Shown: positions 8,576-18,900 of the stretch, in pieces | Position numbering within the stretch: position 1 is the first letter of the stretch | Layout: every line of letters begins with the position of its first letter | From: an uncultured Bacteroides sp. | GTDB lineage: Bacteria > Bacteroidota > Bacteroidia > Bacteroidales > Bacteroidaceae | Assembly: GCA_949285025.1 (NCBI GenBank) | Contig: CASDXG010000020.1 | Location: forward strand, 1-64,000 | Direction: 5' to 3' | DNA: 64,000 bases | Notes under the pieces: generated by a model | What the model saw: the letters and a program-made list of their open reading frames with translations, nothing else | What the model was told of the DNA's origin: nothing | Database searches by the model: none | Made by a program: the position numbers and the translations under genes

Positions 8576-9625
8576 ATGGCAAAAAAAGACGAACTGGCAT
8601 TTGACGATGTTACAGGGAATTCCGCAACAACGAATAATAGTGAAAAATTGAAAGCATTGCAGGCTGCAATGGACAAGATAGAAAAGAGTTTCGGAAAAGG
8701 TTCAATCATGAAAATGGGCGATACCCACATTCAGGAAGTGGAAGTCATTCCTACAGGCTCTATAGCGCTGAATGCCGCACTTGGGGTGGGCGGATACCCC
8801 AAAGGACGCATCATTGAGATATACGGCCCTGAATCTTCCGGTAAAACAACCCTGGCAATTCATGCGATAGCCGAGGCTCAAAAAAATGGAGGAATTGCAG
8901 CTTTTATTGATGCAGAACACGCTTTCGACCGTTTTTATGCCGCAAAACTTGGGGTAGATATTGATAATCTATGGATATCACAGCCGGACAATGGAGAACA
9001 AGCTCTCGAAATAGCAGAACAACTGATTCGTTCTTCGGCCATCGACATCATCGTAATCGATTCAGTCGCAGCCCTCACTCCTAAAGCAGAAATAGATGGA
9101 GATATGGGAGATAACCGCGTAGGATTGCAGGCACGCCTCATGTCACAAGCTCTCAGAAAGTTAACTTCCACCATAAGCAAAACGAACACTACCTGTATTT
9201 TCATCAACCAATTACGTGAAAAAATAGGAATTGCATACGGAAACCCCGAAACGACAACGGGAGGTAATGCACTGAAGTTCTATGCATCTGTTCGATTGGA
9301 TATCCGCCGTATCCAACAATTAAAAACAGGCGATGAGGTTATAGGAAACCAGGTCCGCGTAAAAGTTGTAAAAAACAAAGTGGCTCCACCGTTCCGAAAA
9401 GCTGAATTCGACATCATGTTTGGCGAAGGAATATCCAGAAGCGGCGAGATTGTTGACTTGGGAGCAGACCTTGGCATCATCAAAAAAAGCGGTTCTTGGT
9501 ATAGCTACAATGATACAAAATTAGGACAAGGACGTGATGCAGCCAAACAATGTATCCAAGACAATCCGGAACTTTCCGAAGAACTGGAACAATTAATCTT
9601 CACTGCACTAAAAGATAAAGAATAA
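8576..9625 (+). CDS. recA: Recombinase RecA
   Basis: RecA forms filaments on single-stranded DNA, drives homologous strand exchange and stimulates LexA-type self-cleavage. The Walker A motif GPESSGKTT lies near residue 84, the Walker B segment [10 protein letters not shown] near 160, and the L2 region [21 protein letters not shown] near 212-232. At 349 residues it is full length. It is third in its operon and is followed 23 bases later by a putative zinc protease. I see no obvious SOS operator upstream, consistent with expression from the operon promoter. Confidence 0.98.
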   Translation: MAKKDELAFDDVTGNSATTNNSEKLKALQAAMDKIEKSFGKGSIMKMGDTHIQEVEVIPTGSIALNAALGVGGYPKGRIIEIYGPESSGKTTLAIHAIAEAQKNGGIAAFIDAEHAFDRFYAAKLGVDIDNLWISQPDNGEQALEIAEQLIRSSAIDIIVIDSVAALTPKAEIDGDMGDNRVGLQARLMSQALRKLTSTISKTNTTCIFINQLREKIGIAYGNPETTTGGNALKFYASVRLDIRRIQQLKTGDEVIGNQVRVKVVKNKVAPPFRKAEFDIMFGEGISRSGEIVDLGADLGIIKKSGSWYSYNDTKLGQGRDAAKQCIQDNPELSEELEQLIFTALKDKE

Positions 9626-9648
9626 CAAAACAACTAATTTTCCGAGAG

Positions 9649-10587
9649 ATGAGACCGAGATTCTTTTGGCTTACCGCTTCATTCCTTTGGTTGTGTGTCA
9701 CAGGATTTGCACAAAATATATCCTACCGATTTGCAACACAAGCCGAAGCACAAATGCTAATTACCGACATCGATCCGTTTACAAACGGATGGAATCGCTT
9801 CGATATCGAAGCACGCCTGCAGAAAAAAGGCGGCAAAAAATCAGAACTTCTTCGGTGGAGCATCAATCAGACTTTAACATGGGACAGCCATGAGAAAGAA
9901 ACCGTAACCCAAATAATGGCACAACTGCAAGCACAAATCAAGCGATTGGGAAGTACGCTTACGTTCCCTCAAGAAATCATTTTCGTAAAAACGACAATGG
10001 CTGAAGAGGGAAATACACCGGCTTATTCACGAGAGAACTGGATTGCCTTGGGAGAAAAAACACTGAACTTGGAAAAAACACTGAAACATTTTATAGCACA
10101 CGAACTGTTCCATATCCTGACACGCAATGATAAAGCATTCAAAAGAGCAATGTATCAGGTTATCGGATTCTCAATACTCGACAATGAAATACGCTTTCCT
10201 CTTGATTTTATAGAGAAACGTATCTCTTTCCCTGATGTGAGCCATTACGACAGTTATGGAACCTTTACCATCAATGGAACAGAACAAAAATGCGCCTTGA
10301 TTGCCTATACTGATCGGGCATACGAGAGCGGATTACTTTCTGAATACATACAAAACGGATTGATTCCACTGAACGAACAAAATATTCCCATGCAGGAAAA
10401 CGGAAAGACTATTATTTATCCAATAACAAAAGCATCCGATTTCTATGAGAAAGTGGGACAGAACACAGACAACATCTCCTCTCCGGAAGAAATACTGGCT
10501 GAGAATTTTGCCTACATACTCATGGGGAAAAATGATTTTCCGACACCAAGTATCCCCGAAAAGATGCGGAATGTCTTGAAAAAATAA
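9649..10587 (+). CDS. Exported putative zinc metallopeptidase (HExxH)
   Basis: I cannot place this protein in a named family. An N-terminal signal peptide (FFWLTASFLWLCVTGFAQ) implies export. The segment IAHELFHILTRND carries HExxH (H151, E152, H155), and a downstream glutamate in ILAENFAY (E285) is well placed as the third zinc ligand of a gluzincin. The helix after HExxH is conserved in style with protease neighbours. No further domain is visible in the 312 residues. Position directly after recA suggests co-transcription rather than shared function. Zinc binding and peptidase activity are inferred from the motif only. Confidence 0.7.
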   Translation: MRPRFFWLTASFLWLCVTGFAQNISYRFATQAEAQMLITDIDPFTNGWNRFDIEARLQKKGGKKSELLRWSINQTLTWDSHEKETVTQIMAQLQAQIKRLGSTLTFPQEIIFVKTTMAEEGNTPAYSRENWIALGEKTLNLEKTLKHFIAHELFHILTRNDKAFKRAMYQVIGFSILDNEIRFPLDFIEKRISFPDVSHYDSYGTFTINGTEQKCALIAYTDRAYESGLLSEYIQNGLIPLNEQNIPMQENGKTIIYPITKASDFYEKVGQNTDNISSPEEILAENFAYILMGKNDFPTPSIPEKMRNVLKK

Positions 10588-10601
10588 ACGTTCATTTAAA
10601 C

Positions 10602-10643
10602 AAAAATTACGGAATGTTTTTACAAAAACATCCCGTAATTTTT
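10602..10643. terminator. Bidirectional terminator between convergent operons
   Basis: A 20-base arm at 10602-10621 is complementary to 10624-10643 with one mismatch. The hairpin has A-rich and T-rich ends on both strands, so it can terminate the recA operon and the minus-strand amidase operon. Confidence 0.85.
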
Positions 10644-10648
10644 AGACT

Positions 10649-11440
10649 TTATTTCTTATAATCGAGTTCTATTCCCTCCGCAATCCAATTAGCCAATGCC
10701 TGCCGGTTATTAGCTATAACCAAACGTTTCTGATCACGTTCATTCTGAATATTCCCCACTTCCAGAAATACTGCAACGGGAACCGTATGTTTCAATACAA
10801 ACAAATTGCGGGAACTTACCGTCCCATCAAAGCCCCTACCCGGCTGATGGCGGTTATATTTTGCACGAAAAGTCCGACGCAGACAATCGGCCAAACGCTT
10901 TCCTTTCTTGCTTTCCGGCGCGTAATAATAATACACGTCTGTCTGTTTATTACGGCTTCTGCTGTCTACATGAATAAAAATCGCACGCTTATACGAGCTT
11001 TTATCCCGATGATATAAGCGGTTAATTGCATCACAACGCTGCTGCAATCGTTCTACCTGATTTAAAGGAATGGCTTTCCCCATGCACGTTTCCGTTTTCC
11101 TATTATTCAGAACCGCTTGATCACGTATACCATCTTTACTGTCCTGAATAATAAAATACACTTTAGCCCCACGCTCCAACAACGCTCTTCCCAAACGAAG
11201 TACGATATCGTATGCATATTCATCTTCGTGCAATTCTTTCTTCTGATACCGTCCGATACATCCCGGGTCGGGACCTCCGTGACCACTCACCAGATAAAAA
11301 ACAGCACCTTTCAACGAATTAGACTTAACCGAATAAACCGCTTTTTTCTTCCCGAATAAAGGTTCCTTTCCGGTTTTATTCTGCGGATAGACAAAGACAC
11401 ACAGAAAAGCTGACAAAATAAATACCAACCAGTACTTCAT
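10649..11440 (-). CDS. N-acetylmuramoyl-L-alanine amidase (Amidase_3)
   Basis: This zinc enzyme cleaves the bond between N-acetylmuramic acid and the peptide stem in peptidoglycan. A signal peptide (LVFILSAFLCVFVYPQ) sends it to the periplasm. The catalytic domain has its zinc ligands in VSGHGGPDPG (His), the glutamate in ELHEDEYAYDIV, and the histidine in AIFIHVDSRS; the closing segment PVAVFLEVGNIQNERD contains the catalytic glutamate. It is 263 residues long with no extra binding domain. Its start overlaps the end of the TlpA-like gene by four bases, so the two are translationally coupled. A second amidase of the same family lies at 46241. Confidence 0.88.
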   Translation of the reverse strand: MKYWLVFILSAFLCVFVYPQNKTGKEPLFGKKKAVYSVKSNSLKGAVFYLVSGHGGPDPGCIGRYQKKELHEDEYAYDIVLRLGRALLERGAKVYFIIQDSKDGIRDQAVLNNRKTETCMGKAIPLNQVERLQQRCDAINRLYHRDKSSYKRAIFIHVDSRSRNKQTDVYYYYAPESKKGKRLADCLRRTFRAKYNRHQPGRGFDGTVSSRNLFVLKHTVPVAVFLEVGNIQNERDQKRLVIANNRQALANWIAEGIELDYKK

Positions 11441-11988
11441 TTCACGGAAGGTTTTAATAATTCAGCTATCTTTTCACACAAAGCAGCAAACTCCTTTTCA
11501 TTATACAAACGGGTCATCATCACAATACGTCCATCACGCCCGATTAATACATTCCGCGTAATCCCGGCATTCCGCTCTGCATATAAAGCAAAAATATCAG
11601 CGCCGGGGTCAAGTCCTAAAGGATAAGTCACTCCGGTTTGTTTAATAAAAGCTTTTACACGGGACAACGGTTCATCGCGATCAATGCCCAAAAGAGCGAA
11701 TGAGGAATTCCCTTTATACTTCTGCCATATATCCTTTTCTATAAAAGGCATTTCCTTCCGACATACACCACACCAGCTTGCAGTAAACTGAAGCATCACG
11801 ACTTTACCACGAAGTGACGAAAGTTTCACCACATTTCCGTCTGTCAGAGTCATTTCAAAATCGGGAGCCATATCCCCTACTTTCACAATATATCCTACTT
11901 TATCGGGAATCTTCCGTTCCTGTCCCCACGAGAAATTGACGAAAGAAAAACATCCCAACAATACAATCCACGTTATAAATTTTCTCAT
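11437..11988 (-). CDS. TlpA-like thiol-disulfide oxidoreductase
   Basis: A signal peptide precedes a thioredoxin-fold domain of the TlpA/ResA/AhpC-TSA type. The active site is ASWCGVCRKEMP with cysteines near residues 73 and 76, and the cis-proline region follows after the SLRGKVVMLQF strand. Such proteins reduce disulfides of exported partners. The overlap with the downstream amidase may mean the amidase is a client, but this is inference; the amidase has few cysteines. The gene has its own promoter just after the terminator of the carboxylase operon. Confidence 0.85.
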   Translation of the reverse strand: MRKFITWIVLLGCFSFVNFSWGQERKIPDKVGYIVKVGDMAPDFEMTLTDGNVVKLSSLRGKVVMLQFTASWCGVCRKEMPFIEKDIWQKYKGNSSFALLGIDRDEPLSRVKAFIKQTGVTYPLGLDPGADIFALYAERNAGITRNVLIGRDGRIVMMTRLYNEKEFAALCEKIAELLKPSVK

Positions 11989-12019
11989 ACAATACCCTTT
12001 CTATATTCTTGCTCCGATT

Positions 12020-12049
12020 CAAATATACGCAAAAATTTCCAAAAACAAA
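12020..12049 (-). promoter_or_regulatory. Promoter of the TlpA-amidase operon
   Basis: On the minus strand TTTG (12046-12049) is followed after 18 bases by TATATTTG (12020-12027). The TTTG lies in the T-rich tail of the preceding terminator, so one short stretch ends one operon and helps start the next. Confidence 0.55.
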
Positions 12050-12099
12050 GCGACACAAAGATTCGAGTCTCTAAAAACAACTCGCCCTTTGTGTCGCTT
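12046..12099 (-). terminator. Terminator of the acyl-CoA carboxylase operon
   Basis: GCGACACAAAG on the plus strand (12050-12060) pairs with CTTTGTGTCGC (12087-12097), with a further GAGT/ACTC pairing inside. On the minus strand the hairpin is followed by CTTTGTTTTTGG. Confidence 0.8.
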
Positions 12100-12120
12100 C
12101 CGCTAATAAAATCCAACCGA

Positions 12121-13653
12121 TTAGAGCGGCATATTCCCATGTTTCTTCGGCGGATTACTTACACTCTTATTTTGTGTCATCTCTAAAGCTTGAATCAATT
12201 TAAAACGAGTATCCTTCGGCAAGATGATTTCATCAATATATCCCTGCTCTGCAGCGCGATAAGGATTTGAGAACTTTTCCTTATAGTCTTCCACCGCTTT
12301 CTTCTTTTCATCCGGAGAAGCCTTACGATATAAGATATTTACAGCGCCATCTGCTCCCATTACCGCAATCTCTGCAGTTGGATAAGCAAAATTAACGTCG
12401 GCTCCGATAGGTTTACTGTTCATAACAATGTAAGCCCCTCCATAAGCCTTTCGCGTAATTACAGTGATCTTAGGCACGGTCGCTTCCGCATAAGCATATA
12501 CAATCTTAGCCCCATGACGGATAATTCCGTTATGCTCCTGTACGCATCCGGGCAAAAATCCGGGTACATCCTCGAAAGTCACAACAGGTATATTAAAACT
12601 ATCACAGAAACGAATAAAACGAGCAGCCTTATCAGATGCATCTATATCGAGAACTCCTGCCAAATAAGCCGGCTGATTTGCTACAATACCAACTGACCTT
12701 CCTCCCAAACGGGCGAAACCAATCACTATATTCTTCGCAAAATGCGGCATGATTTCAAAGAAATAATGATCGTCAACAACCGGTTCTATAATGTTTTTAA
12801 TGTCATAAGGCATATTAGGGTCATCGGGAATTACACTCATAAGCGACTCTTCCGTGCGATGAATGTCATCGGAACATGGCCTCATAGGTGCGTCTTCCAT
12901 ATTATTCAACGGCAAGAAACTTAATAATTCACGGATGCTCATCAATGTCTCCTCTTCCGTATCGCAAAGGAAATGCGTCACTCCACTTTTACTGCTGTGG
13001 GTATAAGCTCCTCCCAATTCTTCCTTATCAACCTCTTCGTGTGTAACAGCTTTTACAACATCGGGCCCTGTTATAAACATATGGCTTTTTTCCTTTACCA
13101 TAAAAATGAAGTCAGTCAGAGCCGGAGAATAGCATGCTCCACCAGCACAAGGACCGAGAATCGCAGAAATCTGCGGAATAACTCCGGAAGATATTGTATT
13201 CTGATAAAAAATCGATGCATAACCAGAGATACTTCCCACGCCTTCTTGAATACGTGCACCGCCGGAATCATTCAAGGCAATCACGGGAGCACCGTTCTTC
13301 AATGCCAATTGTTGCACCTTGACAATCTTTTGCGCACCGGTAACACTCAGCGTTCCGCCATAAGACGTAAAATCATATGCGTAAACATATACCAAGCGAC
13401 CATCTACCTTACCGTAGCCACATACGATTCCATCTCCGGGAATATGTTTTTTATCCATATCAAAGTCGGTACAATGATGTATAACCAACTTATCTATCTC
13501 ACAAAAAGTTCCTTTATCAAGCAGCATGTCTATACGCTCACGCGCAGTCATATGACCGTTAGCATGCTGTTTTTCTATTCGCTCTATGCCACCTCCTTGC
13601 GAAGCGGCCTTATCGATTTCTTCAAATTTCTTATACTGTTCTGCTGCTGTCAT
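12121..13653 (-). CDS. Acyl-CoA carboxylase carboxyltransferase subunit (propionyl/methylmalonyl-CoA type)
   Basis: This subunit moves a carboxyl group between biotin and an acyl-CoA, most likely propionyl-CoA/methylmalonyl-CoA. The protein has the two crotonase-like carboxyltransferase halves: acyl-CoA-binding segments GGTLSVTGAQK and NDSGGARIQEG in the first, and FEDVPGFLPG and RKAYGGAYIVM in the second. At 510 residues it is full length. It forms a compact operon with a biotin carrier and a biotin carboxylase. No membrane beta subunit of a sodium-pumping decarboxylase is present, which favours an ATP-linked carboxylase. In propionate-forming Bacteroidales the complex could also help interconvert methylmalonyl-CoA and propionyl-CoA. 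Confidence 0.9.
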   Translation of the reverse strand: MTAAEQYKKFEEIDKAASQGGGIERIEKQHANGHMTARERIDMLLDKGTFCEIDKLVIHHCTDFDMDKKHIPGDGIVCGYGKVDGRLVYVYAYDFTSYGGTLSVTGAQKIVKVQQLALKNGAPVIALNDSGGARIQEGVGSISGYASIFYQNTISSGVIPQISAILGPCAGGACYSPALTDFIFMVKEKSHMFITGPDVVKAVTHEEVDKEELGGAYTHSSKSGVTHFLCDTEEETLMSIRELLSFLPLNNMEDAPMRPCSDDIHRTEESLMSVIPDDPNMPYDIKNIIEPVVDDHYFFEIMPHFAKNIVIGFARLGGRSVGIVANQPAYLAGVLDIDASDKAARFIRFCDSFNIPVVTFEDVPGFLPGCVQEHNGIIRHGAKIVYAYAEATVPKITVITRKAYGGAYIVMNSKPIGADVNFAYPTAEIAVMGADGAVNILYRKASPDEKKKAVEDYKEKFSNPYRAAEQGYIDEIILPKDTRFKLIQALEMTQNKSVSNPPKKHGNMPL

Positions 13654-13657
13654 ATCC

Positions 13658-14176
13658 TTATATTTCTTCTTTTACCACATCAAGTGTCATAATAACCTGA
13701 TTACTATTTACGGAATCACCTTCTTTAACCAAGATATCTTTTACGATACATTCGCTATTCACCTTGTAGTTACTCTGCATTTTCATCGCCTCTATTACAA
13801 CGACAATATCGCCCGCTTGTAAACGGTCCCCCGGTTTCACGGGAATCTTTATAACCTTTCCAGGCATCGGTGACACAATTTTATCTTCCTGCTTCTCTTC
13901 TCCTCCTTTACGCATCCGCAAATATTTTGCCTGAGAATCGATTATTTCAATGTTATAAGACTGATAATGGGCGTTAACCGTGTATTTCTTTCCACCTTCT
14001 TTCCGAATCAATTCAGCATTATACGACTTTCCTTCATGAAGAATGGAGCAGCTTCCGTTCTCTGCCATCACAATATCCACATCATAAGGTACGCCGTCTA
14101 TGATTAATTGAACTTTATTGCCGTCTTTGCTCACCAAAGTCACATCGGCAACTCTATCTCCTATATGTATCTCCAT
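13658..14176 (-). CDS. Biotin carboxyl carrier protein of the acyl-CoA carboxylase
   Basis: The 172-residue carrier ends in a biotinyl domain: SPMPGKVIKIPVKPGD, then the biotin-attachment motif EAMKM with its lysine near residue 131. The N-terminal hundred residues form a separate beta-rich domain, probably the docking part that joins the carboxylase and transferase. It lies 4 bases upstream of the transferase gene and 18 bases after the biotin carboxylase gene, so the three subunits should be made together. Confidence 0.92.
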   Translation of the reverse strand: MEIHIGDRVADVTLVSKDGNKVQLIIDGVPYDVDIVMAENGSCSILHEGKSYNAELIRKEGGKKYTVNAHYQSYNIEIIDSQAKYLRMRKGGEEKQEDKIVSPMPGKVIKIPVKPGDRLQAGDIVVVIEAMKMQSNYKVNSECIVKDILVKEGDSVNSNQVIMTLDVVKEEI

Positions 14177-14194
14177 AAACTATTCTTTTAATTA

Positions 14195-15706
14195 TTAGAT
14201 ACGCAATACTCCTTTCTTCAATCCAAACTCACGCCAGCGACTAATCGGTCGATTATCGGATAAATTGGATTGATTTTCTTCCAAGTTCATCAAATAATCG
14301 ATATATGCTGCTATCATTGCAATATTTTCAGTCTCTTCTTCTTTCCGGCCAGCCCACTTCTTCAACATCTCCTGATGCTTCGGAATGAACAATGTATTGT
14401 AATTGCCTTCCACAAAATCGGGCACATTCATAATATGACGCAAATATCCGATATTGGTCTTAAGCCCGGTAATCTTATATTCATACAGCACACGCCGCAT
14501 ACGTTCTATGGCAAACTTACGCGTCGTAGCCCAAACAATCAGCTTGCCGATCATCGGATCATAATAAATAGGTATCTCATAACCTTCATAAACGTAACTG
14601 TCAATACGGACACCAATACCGTTCGGTTCTATCAACTGACGAATAATTCCTGGTGAAGGCATGAAATTATTTTCCGAATCTTCGGCACAAATACGACATT
14701 CGATAGCGTGTCCCCGCTGCTTTAAGTCCTCCTGTTTAAAATGTAACGGTTCGTTATTGGCTACACGTAACTGTTCTTTCACCAAATCAACTCCAACGAC
14801 TTCTTCCGTTATGGGATGTTCCACTTGGAGGCGGGTATTCATTTCAAGAAAATAAAAGTTGCGATACTTATCAACAAGAAACTCAATCGTTCCTGCGCCT
14901 TTATAATTTACAGCTTTTGCCGCCGCGACAGCCGCATCTCCCATCTTCTTTCTTAACTCGGGAGTAACAAAAGGCGACGGAGTCTCTTCCACTATTTTTT
15001 GATTCCTTCGCTGAATGGAACATTCACGTTCATATAAATGAACCGCATTCCCAAAATTATCTCCTAAAATCTGGAATTCTATATGATGGGGCTCCTCTAC
15101 GAATTTTTCTATATACACCGTATCATCACCAAAAGAAGACATTGACTCGGAACGGGCCGTATTATATGCTTCTTCAACTTCGCCCTCGTTATGAATAAGA
15201 CGCATGCCTTTTCCCCCACCTCCCATTGAGGCTTTCAACATAACGGGGTAACCGATTTGATTACAAATCGCTTTTGCTTCTTCCACACTTTGCAAGGGTT
15301 TTTCCGTACCCGGTACCACCGGAACACCCGCCGCTATCATTCTTTTACGTGCCGAAATCTTATCGCCCATAGCATCCATCGTCTCCGGATCCGGACCGAT
15401 AAAGATAATTCCTTCTGCCCGACAACGACGTGCGAACTCCGAGTTCTCCGACAAAAAGCCATATCCCGGATGTATCGCATCTGCTTTATGCCGTTTGGCA
15501 GCCATAATAATCTTATCAATATTTAAATAACTATCGCGCGAAGCGGCCGGACCTATCAGACAAGCCTCATCAGCATACAGCACATGACGTGCCGTTCTAT
15601 CGGCTTCTGAAAATACTGCGACGGTACGAATACCCATTTCACGGCACGAACGCATCACACGAACAGCTATTTCTCCACGATTGGCAATTAATACTTTGTG
15701 TATCAT
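14195..15706 (-). CDS. accC: Biotin carboxylase subunit
   Basis: The enzyme uses ATP and bicarbonate to carboxylate biotin on the carrier protein. The N-terminal biotin carboxylase fold begins HKVLIANRGEIAVRVMRSC; the ATP-grasp glycine loop is KASMGGGGKGMRL, and the catalytic segment EMNTRLQVEHPITE lies near residue 290. At 503 residues it is longer than E. coli AccC (about 450), with a C-terminal extension typical of three-subunit propionyl-CoA-type complexes. It is first in the operon. It might also serve acetyl-CoA carboxylase if no other copy exists elsewhere. Confidence 0.92.
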   Translation of the reverse strand: MIHKVLIANRGEIAVRVMRSCREMGIRTVAVFSEADRTARHVLYADEACLIGPAASRDSYLNIDKIIMAAKRHKADAIHPGYGFLSENSEFARRCRAEGIIFIGPDPETMDAMGDKISARKRMIAAGVPVVPGTEKPLQSVEEAKAICNQIGYPVMLKASMGGGGKGMRLIHNEGEVEEAYNTARSESMSSFGDDTVYIEKFVEEPHHIEFQILGDNFGNAVHLYERECSIQRRNQKIVEETPSPFVTPELRKKMGDAAVAAAKAVNYKGAGTIEFLVDKYRNFYFLEMNTRLQVEHPITEEVVGVDLVKEQLRVANNEPLHFKQEDLKQRGHAIECRICAEDSENNFMPSPGIIRQLIEPNGIGVRIDSYVYEGYEIPIYYDPMIGKLIVWATTRKFAIERMRRVLYEYKITGLKTNIGYLRHIMNVPDFVEGNYNTLFIPKHQEMLKKWAGRKEEETENIAMIAAYIDYLMNLEENQSNLSDNRPISRWREFGLKKGVLRI

Positions 15707-15823
15707 GCTTTGAATCCTTTATTAAATTCTTTTTATTTAAGCCCGACTTTATACGACAAAAGCCCGGCAAGATAAAGATCCGTGCATTTGCTTTTCACTT
15801 TGCACATAACATCTAAATCCGTG

Positions 15824-15848
15824 CAAAAGTAGAAAAAAAACAAATATA
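15824..15848 (-). promoter_or_regulatory. Two candidate -7 boxes for the carboxylase operon
   Basis: The minus strand contains TACTTTTG (15824-15831) and TATATTTG (15841-15848), both matches to TAnnTTTG. Either gives a leader of 110-130 bases. The 280-base gap between this operon and mfd holds no convincing gene. Confidence 0.5.
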
Positions 15849-15961
15849 CTTCTTATTATCTCTCTACTTTTTAGCATTTTGTTGCCCGCATCCTCTCCCA
15901 AAGCCGGCGAAACAAATAAAAAACGTCTCACCCTTCTATAGAAAACATTACGGTATTGCAT

Positions 15962-15993
15962 CAAAAAGGGGCTGACATCTTAAAATTCAGCCT
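15962..15993 (-). terminator. Terminator of mfd
   Basis: GGCTGA (plus 15970-15975) pairs with TCAGCC (15987-15992), overlapping the mfd stop codon, and a CCTTTTTG tail follows on the minus strand. Confidence 0.65.
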
Positions 15994-18900
15994 AAGCTCA
16001 CGATTTCCTGCAACACACGAACCGCAGTCTCCACATCGGGTATTTCTTTTACAATCATACTGCGTTTCCCGTTATTCTCCCTTAAATTACAGTTACGAGG
16101 ATATTTCGCCATATAATCAATAACCTTACCAAATGACTGACTCTGATAATAAGGACTGTCCAAATTACTGACAAAATACAGAATCATCCGCCCTCCTTTC
16201 AGAAAAACTCTTTCCACTCCCAAACGTCTTGCCAGCCTGCGTAAAGGCACTATTCGAATCAACTCCTCGCCTTCAGGAGGAATCTTGCCAAAACGGTCTG
16301 TCAGTCTCGCTTTAAAAGCATCCACATCTCTGTCAAGTTCCAGTTTATCCAATTCACGATAAAGCAGCATTCTCTCACTGCTGCTGGGGATATACTCATT
16401 AGGGAAAAGCAATTCCAAATCACTTTCCACCGTACATTCTGCAACAAAATCCTCTCCGCTTATTTTCTCCTCTCCGGCTTTTATCTCATCTGCATACAGT
16501 TCTCCAAATTCTTCGTTCTTCAATTCGGTAACCGCCTCAGCTAAAATCTTCTGATACGTATCGTATCCCAGATCTGCAATAAAGCCGCTTTGCTCCGCAC
16601 CCAGCATATTCCCTGCACCACGTATATCGAGATCCTGCATCGCAATATGAATTCCGCTGCCCAAATCGCTGAAATTTTCTATCGCCTGCAAACGGCGTTT
16701 CGCCTCAGGAGTCAACGTTGATAACGGAGGAGCCAGCAAATAACAGAACGCTTTTTTATTACTTCTTCCCACACGTCCCCGCATCTGATGCAAATCGCTA
16801 AGCCCAAAATTCTGAGCCTGATTAATAATAATTGTATTGGCATTGGGGATATCAATACCGCTTTCAACAATGGTTGTAGCCAAAAGCACGTCGTAATCAT
16901 AATTAATGAAGCCGAAAATAATTTTTTCCAATTCATCGGGCTGCATCTGACCGTGCCCTATACACACCCGGCTATCAGGAATATTACGTACGATCATAGC
17001 CTTCAACTCTTCCAGATTCTGAATTCTATTATTCACGAAAAAGACCTGCCCGTTACGACTCATCTCAAAGTTTATAGCCTCCGTTATAATATCTTCGTTA
17101 AAAGTATGAACTTCTGTCTGAATAGGATAACGGTTCGGGGGAGGAGTCTGTATAATCGACAGGTCACGAGCTCCCATTAAAGAGAACTGAAGAGTTCGAG
17201 GTATCGGAGTAGCAGTCATTGTCAATGTATCTACATTCACTTTCATCTGACGAAGTTTTTCCTTTACACTCACCCCAAACTTCTGTTCCTCATCAATAAT
17301 CAGTAAGCCCAAATCCTTAAATTTCACACTTTTCCCTATGATTTTATGCGTACCTATCAATATATTGATCTCGCCAGATGCCAGTTCTTTTAATATCCGG
17401 CTCGTATCTTTTGCGGTTCGTGCACGACTTAAGTATTCTACCTTGCAAGGGAATTTACTTAATCTTTTCTTAAATGTCTGATAATGTTGAAATGCAAGCA
17501 CCGTAGTCGGCACAAGTACAGCTACCTGCTTATCATCGGCAACTGCCTTAAATGCGGCACGGATTGCCACCTCTGTTTTTCCAAAACCAACGTCCCCGCA
17601 AACCAGACGATCCATAGGACGATCACTTTCCATGTCGGCTTTGACCTCCTGTGTTGCTTTCAATTGGTCCGGAGTGTCCTCATAAAGAAAACTTGCCTCC
17701 AGTTCATGCTGCAGAAAACTATCCGGACTATAATGAAATCCTTTCTCCTGTTTCCGCAAAGAATACAGCCTGATTAAATCGCGGGCTATATCCTTTATCT
17801 TCGTTTTTGTTCGTTCTTTTATTTTCTCCCATGCGCCGGTCCCCAAGCGGCTCAGGCGCGGAGGTTCTCCTTCTTTTCCTTTATACTTCGATATCTTGTG
17901 CAGAGAATGAATGGAAACAAACACGACATCATCGTTTTGATAAATAAGTTTTATAACCTCCTGCGTCGTGTTTCCGTTCGGAATACGCATCAATCCGGCA
18001 AATTTTCCTACACCATAATCTATATGTACGACATAATCTCCCGGTTCAAACTGATTCAACTCTTTCAGCGACAAGGCAACTTTTCCGCTACGCGCCCTGT
18101 CACTTCGCAAATTATATTTATGGAAACGGTCAAAAATCTGATGGTCAGTAAACACACAGATCCGCAACGTATGATCAATGAACCCTTCATGCAAGGTACG
18201 TTCTACCGCTTCAAAAGAAATGTTTTCGCCACGATCTTCAAAAATATCCCGCAACCGCTCTATCTGTTTTATACTATCCGAACAAATATAAACCGTATAA
18301 TTCCGATGCAGATAATCTGTCAAGACAGAAGAAACCATATCGAAATTTTTATGAAAAATCGGTTGGACAGCAACATCAAAAGACAATGTAGCCTGCGGTT
18401 CCCCCACAGCTTTATGCCCGAAATCAACGCGTTTAAAATGGAGTGCCTTCTCAATAAACTCGGAACCATCTGTCAATTTAGTTTCCAGTTCAGCCGGATT
18501 TAACGATTTATCTTCGTTTGCTGCCAATGCCTGCGGAGACAAAGCCTCGTCATGAACAACTTGTATCCGTTCGCGCGTCCACAGCAAATCTTTTACAAAA
18601 AGAACTGTTCCCTCAGGCAGAAAGTCAAGAAAGCATATCCCTTCGCCGGAAGAATTTCCCAATTCCGGTATTATCTGAATTTCATTCCGCTTTTCTTTCG
18701 ATAATTGCGTCTCCACCTCAAAGATACGGATACTATCTATTTCATCACCAAAAAAGTCAATCCGAAAAGGATATTCCGAAGCAAATGAATACACATCCAG
18801 TATACTCCCGCGCAAAGCAAACTGACCGGGCTCATACACATATTCCACTTGTTCAAAGCCATACTTCGTCAATTGTTCCGTAATCTCAGCCGTATCAATA

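Noticed and set aside
15749-15964. 71-residue minus-strand frame between accC and mfd
   Set aside because: It covers the carboxylase promoter boxes, has no ribosome site and shows no domain or sensible composition.
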